A stretch of 9,573 nt of DNA from JAEUOS01 sp040382235. GTDB lineage: Bacteria; Pseudomonadota; Gammaproteobacteria; Burkholderiales; JAEUOS01. Position numbers and translations under genes: made by a program. Positions within the stretch are counted from its first letter, which is position 1. The number at the start of each line of letters is the position of its first letter. Shown piece after piece: positions 5,721-9,573 of the stretch. The notes beneath the pieces were generated by a model. That model made no database searches and was not told the DNA's origin. It saw nothing but the letters and a program-made list of their open reading frames with translations. The stretch spans positions 1 to 9,573 of the forward strand of contig JBEIFV010000210.1 of NCBI GenBank assembly GCA_040382235.1, in the 5' to 3' direction.

Positions 5721-6437
5721 TCAATGCGGCGTCAGGCAGAAAAACCCGGACACCGCGGCCTGCCCCACCGAGCCGGCGTGGGCGATGCCGAACAACCCCA
5801 GGCCCAGCACGATACTGCCGGCCACCGTGCGCACCGCGCGCCCGTTGCGGCTGCGTGACAGGGCACGCATCAACGCGCCGGCCAGCAGCAGGTTGGGCAG
5901 GGTGCCCAGGCCGAAGGCCAGCATCACCAGCGCGCCATCGAACGCATCACCGGCCAGGAGCGCGGTGGCCAGCATGCTGTACACCAGGCCGCAGGGAATC
6001 CAGCCCCACAACAAGCCCAGGCCCAGGGCGCGCGGCCAGGTGCGGGCCGGCAGGAAGCGCCCCGCCAGCGGCCGGATCAGGCGCCAGGCCAGCGCCCCCA
6101 CCCGCTCGACCGCCGCCACATAACGGGTGATGCCGAAGAGGTAGAGGCCCAGGCCCACCAGCATCAGGTTGGCCAGCAGATACATGGCCAGCTGGATCGG
6201 CAGCACGTCGTTGAGAAACATGGCCATCGACCCGGCGGCGCCGGCCGCCGCCCCGGCCACGCAATAGACCAGGATGCGCCCGGCGTTGAACGCCAGTTGC
6301 AGCGACCACGGCGCGCGCCCGCCCGCCTGGCCGGCCGAGAGCGCAGCGACGATGCCGCCGCACATGCCGGCGCAATGCATGCCGCCCAACAGCCCCACCA
6401 TGAAGATCGCGCCCAAGGCGGTAATGCTCATTTGCAT
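5721..6437 (-). CDS. TauE/SafE-like (DsbD_2) membrane protein of the cbb3-assembly neighbourhood
   Basis: An integral inner-membrane protein of about 238 residues with roughly six hydrophobic segments (about residues 6-33, 48-70, 80-102, 137-160, 167-190, 203-220). Annotated homologues carry the sulfite exporter TauE/SafE or DsbD_2 label. A transport or metal role for this subgroup is inferred, not proved. Two conserved cysteine motifs sit at membrane segments: MHCAGMCGG (20-28) and GWIPCGLVYS (145-154). GTLPNLL follows at 178-184, and the C-terminus ends in a cysteine-containing FFCLTPH. Such proteins are usually encoded between ccoS and hemN in Pseudomonas and many betaproteobacteria, which suggests a role in cytochrome oxidase or heme/copper maturation. 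It starts 5 bases after the hemN stop, so it is probably co-transcribed with hemN. ATG 6437 and ATG 6431 are both possible. The GAGG upstream is better spaced for 6431. Confidence 0.85.
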   Translation of the reverse strand: MQMSITALGAIFMVGLLGGMHCAGMCGGIVAALSAGQAGGRAPWSLQLAFNAGRILVYCVAGAAAGAAGSMAMFLNDVLPIQLAMYLLANLMLVGLGLYLFGITRYVAAVERVGALAWRLIRPLAGRFLPARTWPRALGLGLLWGWIPCGLVYSMLATALLAGDAFDGALVMLAFGLGTLPNLLLAGALMRALSRSRNGRAVRTVAGSIVLGLGLFGIAHAGSVGQAAVSGFFCLTPH

Positions 6438-6442
6438 GAGCC

Positions 6443-7837
6443 TCAGATGATGCGCGAATAGCGCTGGCGCGCGCGATCGGCTTGCAGATAGCGATCGAAG
6501 GGCATGCAGATACCGCGCAGGAAAAAGCGGCCCTGGGGCGTGACGTTGATCTCCGCGGGCGTGATGTCGACCAACCCGGCACGCTCGAACTCGGCAAGCT
6601 CTTCAAGTTCGGTGGCGAAATAGTCGCGAAAGTCGACCAGGTGGGCGATGCCGATCGACTCGAACGACACCCGGCCCTGGCACATCAGCGCCATGATCAC
6701 CGCGCGCCGCAGCAGGTCGTCGGCGTTAAGCTCGAGGCCGCGCTTCACCGGCAGGCGCCCGTGGTCGAGGCAATCGTAGTACTCGTCCAGGGTGTGCACA
6801 TTCTGGCTGTAGGCCGGGCCGATCTTGCTGATCGACGAAATCCCCAGCGCCATGAGGTCGCATTCAGAGCGCGTGGTGTAGCCCTGGAAATTGCGATGCA
6901 GGCGCCCGCTCTTCAAGGCCAGCGCCAGTTCGTCGTCGGGCCTGGCGAAATGATCCAGCCCGATGTACACATAACCGGCGTCCAGCAGGCGCGCAAGCGA
7001 CATCAGGAACAGGCGCAGCTTGGTTTCGCCGCTGGGCATGTCGGCCGGCGCGATGCGCCGCTGCGGCTTGAAGCGTTCCGGCAGGTGCGCATAGCTGTAG
7101 AGCGCGATGCGTTCCGGCGCTTCGCGGATCACTTCGTCGAGCGTATTGGCGAAGCTTGCCTCGGTCTGGCGCGGCAGGCCGTAAATCAGGTCGAAATTGA
7201 CCGAGCCGAACCCCGCGCCACGCGCCGCAGCCAGCACCGCGCGCGTCAGCTCGACGGGCTGGATGCGATTGACCGCCTTTTGCACGTCCACGCTGATGTC
7301 CTGAATGCCCAGGCTCATGCGGTTGAAACCGAGCCCGGCCAGGTGTTCGATGGTGGCCTGGTCGGCGGTGCGCGGGTCGACCTCGATCGACAACTCGCTA
7401 TCGGGCGCGAAATCGAAATGCGCGCGCAGCATGGCCATCAGCTCGGCAAGTTCCGCATGCGACAGGAAGGTCGGCGTGCCGCCGCCGAAATGCAGCTGGC
7501 TCAAGCGCCGCTCGCCGCCCAGGTGCGCGAGCTGCAGATGCAGCTCCTTTTCGAGGTAGCGCAGGTACTTGGCCGAGCGAGCGTGGTCGCGCGTGATCAC
7601 CTTGTTGCAGGCGCAGTAGTAGCAGATCGAGGCGCAGAACGGCAGGTGCACGTAAAGCGACAGCGGACGCGCGAAGCCGCCGATGCTGCGCTGAGACAGC
7701 CAGGCCGCGTGCGCAGCGGCGTCAAACGCCTCGACAAAGCGGTCGGCGGTGGGGTAGGAGGTGTAGCGCGGGCCGGGCGTATCGAAGCGGGCGATCAGTT
7801 CGCGGTCGATCTCGACCTGGTCTGGCGTTGCAGGCAT
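6443..7837 (-). CDS. hemN: Oxygen-independent coproporphyrinogen III oxidase
   Basis: A radical SAM enzyme that decarboxylates coproporphyrinogen III to protoporphyrinogen IX without oxygen, a step in heme synthesis in the cytoplasm. It has 464 residues from the start at 7837, close to the 457 of E. coli HemN. The [4Fe-4S]-SAM motif is CASICYYC (Cys68, Cys72, Cys75) with the extra Cys77 seen in true HemN proteins. It is preceded by YVHLPF. The N-terminal RYTSYPTADRF (24-34), the GGGTPTFL SAM-binding loop (118-125) and the C-terminal HemN domain region (NFQGYTTRSECDLMALGISSIS) separate it from HemW-type homologues. A longer frame to 7954 is rejected because its extra 39 residues are unconserved and cross the predicted promoter. 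The gene is divergent from fnr, and the FNR-box promoter between them indicates induction under low oxygen. The membrane protein gene follows 5 bases downstream. Confidence 0.95.
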   Translation of the reverse strand: MPATPDQVEIDRELIARFDTPGPRYTSYPTADRFVEAFDAAAHAAWLSQRSIGGFARPLSLYVHLPFCASICYYCACNKVITRDHARSAKYLRYLEKELHLQLAHLGGERRLSQLHFGGGTPTFLSHAELAELMAMLRAHFDFAPDSELSIEVDPRTADQATIEHLAGLGFNRMSLGIQDISVDVQKAVNRIQPVELTRAVLAAARGAGFGSVNFDLIYGLPRQTEASFANTLDEVIREAPERIALYSYAHLPERFKPQRRIAPADMPSGETKLRLFLMSLARLLDAGYVYIGLDHFARPDDELALALKSGRLHRNFQGYTTRSECDLMALGISSISKIGPAYSQNVHTLDEYYDCLDHGRLPVKRGLELNADDLLRRAVIMALMCQGRVSFESIGIAHLVDFRDYFATELEELAEFERAGLVDITPAEINVTPQGRFFLRGICMPFDRYLQADRARQRYSRII

Positions 7838-7877
7838 TGCGGCGTTCCGGTTCCGGTGTCGACCTTGCGATCGGGCC

Positions 7878-7918
7878 ACTATGCCGCGCCACATAGCCCC
7901 GGTATTGATCCACATCAA
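7878..7918 (-). promoter_or_regulatory. FNR-activated (class II) promoter of hemN
   Basis: TTGATCCACATCAA at 7905-7918 is a perfect FNR/ANR half-site pair (TTGAT-N4-ATCAA). On the minus strand CATAGT (7883-7878) is a -10-like hexamer (4 of 6), giving a start near 7871. The box is then centred about 40.5 bp upstream, the position of a class II activator site that replaces the -35 element. The box lies about 105 bp before fnr, for which no convincing core promoter was found. Confidence 0.8.
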
Positions 7919-8022
7919 GCGCCCTGCCCGTGCGATGATGCAGACCGCGACCAAAGCAGGAACATCGAAAAAGCGCTAATCTCGCAGCTCATGCGTACCC
8001 GCAAACTCAATCGAGCAAGGCC

Positions 8023-8760
8023 ATGCACGCCCCCTTAAGCCTCGCACACCTGAAAACCGCCTGCTCGACCTGCAATCTGCGGGAGTTGTGCCTGCCGGTC
8101 GGCATGACGCGCGACGAGCTCGAAACCCTGGACGAACTGGTCTACACGCGCCGCCGCATCAAGCGCGGCGAGAGCTTGTTTCGCACCGGCGACCCGTTCC
8201 AGTCGCTGTACGCCATCCGCAGCGGCTTTTTCAAGTCGCGCGTGGCCACCGCCGACGGGCGCGACCAGGTCTCCGGCTTCCAGATGGCAGGTGAACTGCT
8301 GGGCATCGACGGCATCGGCTCGGACACCCATCACTGCGACGCCGTCGCGCTGGAAGACAGCGAGGTGTGCGCGATTCCCTACGCCAGGCTGGAGGATCTG
8401 TCGCGCAACTTTCCGCCGCTGCAGCACCATTTCCACAAGGTGATGAGCCGCGAAATCGTGCGCGACCATGGCGTCATGCTGCTCCTGGGCAGCATGCGCG
8501 CCGAGGAACGCCTGGCCTCCTTCCTGCTAAATCTCTCGCAGCGCTTCACCGCGCGCGGCTTTTCGGCTTCCGAGTTCATCCTGCGCATGACGCGCGAGGA
8601 AATCGGCAGCTATCTCGGCCTGAAACTGGAAACGGTGAGCCGCGCGTTCTCGAAATTCCAGGATGACGGCCTGATCAGCGTGCAGCAAAAGCACATTCGC
8701 ATCGCCGATATCGCCGGCCTGAAGAAAATCACGGGCCAGGGCAACGCCGCGAACTGCTGA
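8023..8760 (+). CDS. fnr: FNR-family oxygen-sensing transcription regulator
   Basis: A 245-residue Crp/Fnr-family regulator that binds DNA when its oxygen-labile [4Fe-4S] cluster is intact under low oxygen. The N-terminal cluster motif CSTCNLRELC supplies Cys14, Cys17 and Cys23. Cys105 in THHCDAV matches the fourth ligand (Cys122 in E. coli). The cyclic-nucleotide-binding-like beta roll covers about residues 28-130 (RGESLFRTGDPFQSLYAIRSG). A long dimerisation helix spans about 132-160. The C-terminal winged helix carries the recognition sequence REEIGSYLGLKLETVSRAF, with Glu203, Ser206 and Arg207 as in FNR. This predicts binding to TTGAT-N4-ATCAA, the sequence found upstream of the divergent hemN. 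A GAG/AAGG stretch at 8013-8020 serves as ribosome binding site. Orthologues in this group are also called btr or anr. The box in the shared spacer makes autoregulation possible but unproved. Confidence 0.95.
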   Translation: MHAPLSLAHLKTACSTCNLRELCLPVGMTRDELETLDELVYTRRRIKRGESLFRTGDPFQSLYAIRSGFFKSRVATADGRDQVSGFQMAGELLGIDGIGSDTHHCDAVALEDSEVCAIPYARLEDLSRNFPPLQHHFHKVMSREIVRDHGVMLLLGSMRAEERLASFLLNLSQRFTARGFSASEFILRMTREEIGSYLGLKLETVSRAFSKFQDDGLISVQQKHIRIADIAGLKKITGQGNAANC

Positions 8761-8841
8761 GGCGCGCTGTTGCCTGGCTGCTGTCTGGCCCTTGTTGCCG
8801 GCAGCGCGGATTCTTCTGGTGATCGTCCCGCTCTGCGCACC

Positions 8842-8873
8842 CGCCTGACTACGCAGGCGCCGCGGCCATTTTT
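8842..8873 (+). terminator. Weak candidate terminator after fnr
   Basis: CGCCTG (8842-8847) and CAGGCG (8854-8859) form a 6-bp stem with a 6-base loop. A five-T run follows at 8869-8873, nine bases after the stem. A second inverted repeat, CGCGCTG (8763-8769) with CAGCGCG (8802-8808), spans a 32-base loop just after the fnr stop and has no T-run. Either could end the fnr transcript, and neither is strong. No clear promoter for the following gene is visible in the 131-bp spacer. Confidence 0.35.
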
Positions 8874-8891
8874 CAATTTCGAGGCTAAAAC

Positions 8892-9573
8892 ATGAGCAGC
8901 ACATTCAGGGCGATTCGCGCGCAGGACCAGGCCGGCAAGCTGGCCGGGCATCTGGTGCGCCAGAGCATCGGGGAACTCGATGCCGGCGAGGTATTGATCC
9001 GGGTGGCCTACAGCGGCATCAATTACAAGGATGCGCTGGCGGTGACCGGCAGCGCGCGCATCGTCACCCGTGCGCCCTGCAATATCGGCATCGAGGCCGC
9101 GGGCCTGGTCGAATCCTCCACCGCGCCGGCTTTCAAGCCCGGCGACGCGGTGATCGTGCACGGCTTCGGGCTGGGCATGCGGCATGACGGCGGCTTCGCC
9201 GAATATGTGCGGGTGCCGGCGGACTGGGTGGTGGCCCTGCCGCCGGGCCTTTCCACGCGTACCGCCGCCACCCTGGGTGTGGCCGGCGTCACCGCCGCCA
9301 CCGCGCTGGCCGCGCTTGAAGAGGCCGGCGTGACGCCGGATGCGGGCGAGGTGCTGGTCACCGGCGCCAGCGGCGGCTGCGGCGGGCTGGCGGTGGAAAT
9401 GCTCGCGCGCAAGGGCTACCGGGTGGTGGCGCAAACGCGCAAGGCCGAACGCGGCGACTGGCTCAAGTCCCTGGGTGCGGCCGAAACGCTGGTGGCGGCC
9501 GACATCAAGGACAGCGGCCGGCCGCTGGAGTCGGCACGCTGGGCCGGCGTGATCGATTCCATCGGCGGCCAGC
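8892..9573 (+). CDS. YhdH/AcuI-type quinone oxidoreductase (partial, 3' end outside window)
   Basis: The first 227 residues of a zinc-free medium-chain dehydrogenase/reductase of the YhdH/YhfP or acrylyl-CoA reductase (AcuI) family, normally about 330 residues. These enzymes reduce activated double bonds with NADPH; AcuI acts on acryloyl-CoA. Seen here: the N-terminal GroES-like domain with SGINYKDALAVTG (about residues 39-51), GIEAAGLVESS (66-76), FKPGDAVIVHGFGLGMRHDGGF (81-102) and ADWVVALPPGLS (109-120). The Rossmann motif is VTGASGGCGG (155-164) followed by a basic QTRK, consistent with NADPH preference. The usual GAAGGVGS is altered to GASGGCGG. The catalytic zinc ligands of alcohol dehydrogenases are absent, as expected for the family. 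Ribosome binding site GAGG (8881-8884) lies 7 bases before the ATG. The frame is open to the window end. It is downstream of fnr on the same strand, but no operon is implied. Confidence 0.88.
   Translation, partial: MSSTFRAIRAQDQAGKLAGHLVRQSIGELDAGEVLIRVAYSGINYKDALAVTGSARIVTRAPCNIGIEAAGLVESSTAPAFKPGDAVIVHGFGLGMRHDGGFAEYVRVPADWVVALPPGLSTRTAATLGVAGVTAATALAALEEAGVTPDAGEVLVTGASGGCGGLAVEMLARKGYRVVAQTRKAERGDWLKSLGAAETLVAADIKDSGRPLESARWAGVIDSIGGQ

Noticed and set aside
5118..5858. Plus-strand frame covering the dioxygenase promoter region
   Set aside because: It is antisense to the dioxygenase and to the membrane protein gene, is low in complexity, and has no ribosome binding site or domain.
7977..7982. 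TAATCT as a -10 box for fnr
   Set aside because: It matches only three of six bases and has no -35 partner at a normal distance.
6482..8038. Long 518-codon frame on the plus strand opposite hemN
   Set aside because: It is antisense to a clear hemN and to the hemN-fnr promoter region, and its composition is typical of GC-rich shadow frames. It has no recognisable domain.
8610..9434. 274-codon minus-strand frame across fnr and the oxidoreductase
   Set aside because: It spans the end of fnr, the spacer and the oxidoreductase in antisense, and the His/Ala/Gly-rich translation has no domain.
1..9573. CRISPR array, tRNA or rRNA genes, insertion sequence ends
   Set aside because: No regularly spaced repeat array, no cloverleaf-like or rRNA-like sequence and no transposase frame or terminal inverted repeats were seen by reading both strands.

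Overview
The window reads as a chromosomal segment of a high-GC betaproteobacterium, most likely from the Burkholderiales (Alcaligenaceae or Bordetella-like). This is an inference. It rests on the GC-rich codon use, on an FNR regulator of the type found in that group, and on the fnr / hemN / TauE-SafE-like gene order shared by many beta- and gammaproteobacteria. No rRNA, tRNA, CRISPR array or insertion sequence was found.

Layout. (1) Positions 1-1560, plus strand: an unrecognised 147-residue protein, then a 332-residue ARPP-1 (DUF6569) protein of unknown function. A strong symmetric hairpin at 1674-1702 closes this block. (2) Positions 1850-2898, minus strand: a compact overlapping gene pair. 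The first gene is a winged-helix/minimal-nucleotidyltransferase fusion and the second is a small HEPN-like helical protein. Together they resemble an MNT/HEPN toxin-antitoxin module. Its promoter has a perfect TATAAT box flanked by two identical 14-bp repeats 21 bp apart. (3) Positions 3073-5564, minus strand: a two-gene aromatic catabolism operon, with a VOC-fold extradiol dioxygenase followed 8 bp later by an MhpA-like FAD monooxygenase. A recognisable sigma70 promoter precedes it. (4) Positions 5721-7837, minus strand: hemN (oxygen-independent coproporphyrinogen III oxidase), followed 5 bp later by a DsbD_2/TauE-SafE-like membrane protein. (5) Positions 8023-8760, plus strand, divergent from hemN: fnr. 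The hemN-fnr spacer holds a perfect FNR box, TTGATCCACATCAA. (6) Positions 8892-9573, plus strand: the N-terminal two thirds of a YhdH/AcuI-type quinone oxidoreductase (acrylyl-CoA reductase family), cut by the window end.

How the parts work together. Regions 4 and 5 form an oxygen-response circuit. FNR senses low oxygen through a [4Fe-4S] cluster, and the FNR box is placed correctly to activate hemN, which makes heme without O2. The membrane protein is of the kind usually found beside cbb3 oxidase assembly genes. Region 3 is a hydroxylation plus ring-cleavage pair without the usual hydrolase, hydratase or regulator nearby. Regions 1 and 2 look accessory: sampled 60-base blocks there run about 50-58% G+C, clearly below the fnr/hemN/oxidoreductase part. 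The most unusual content is the self-contained MNT/HEPN-like module with its built-in operator. The ARPP-1 locus beside it is the other part of unknown function.
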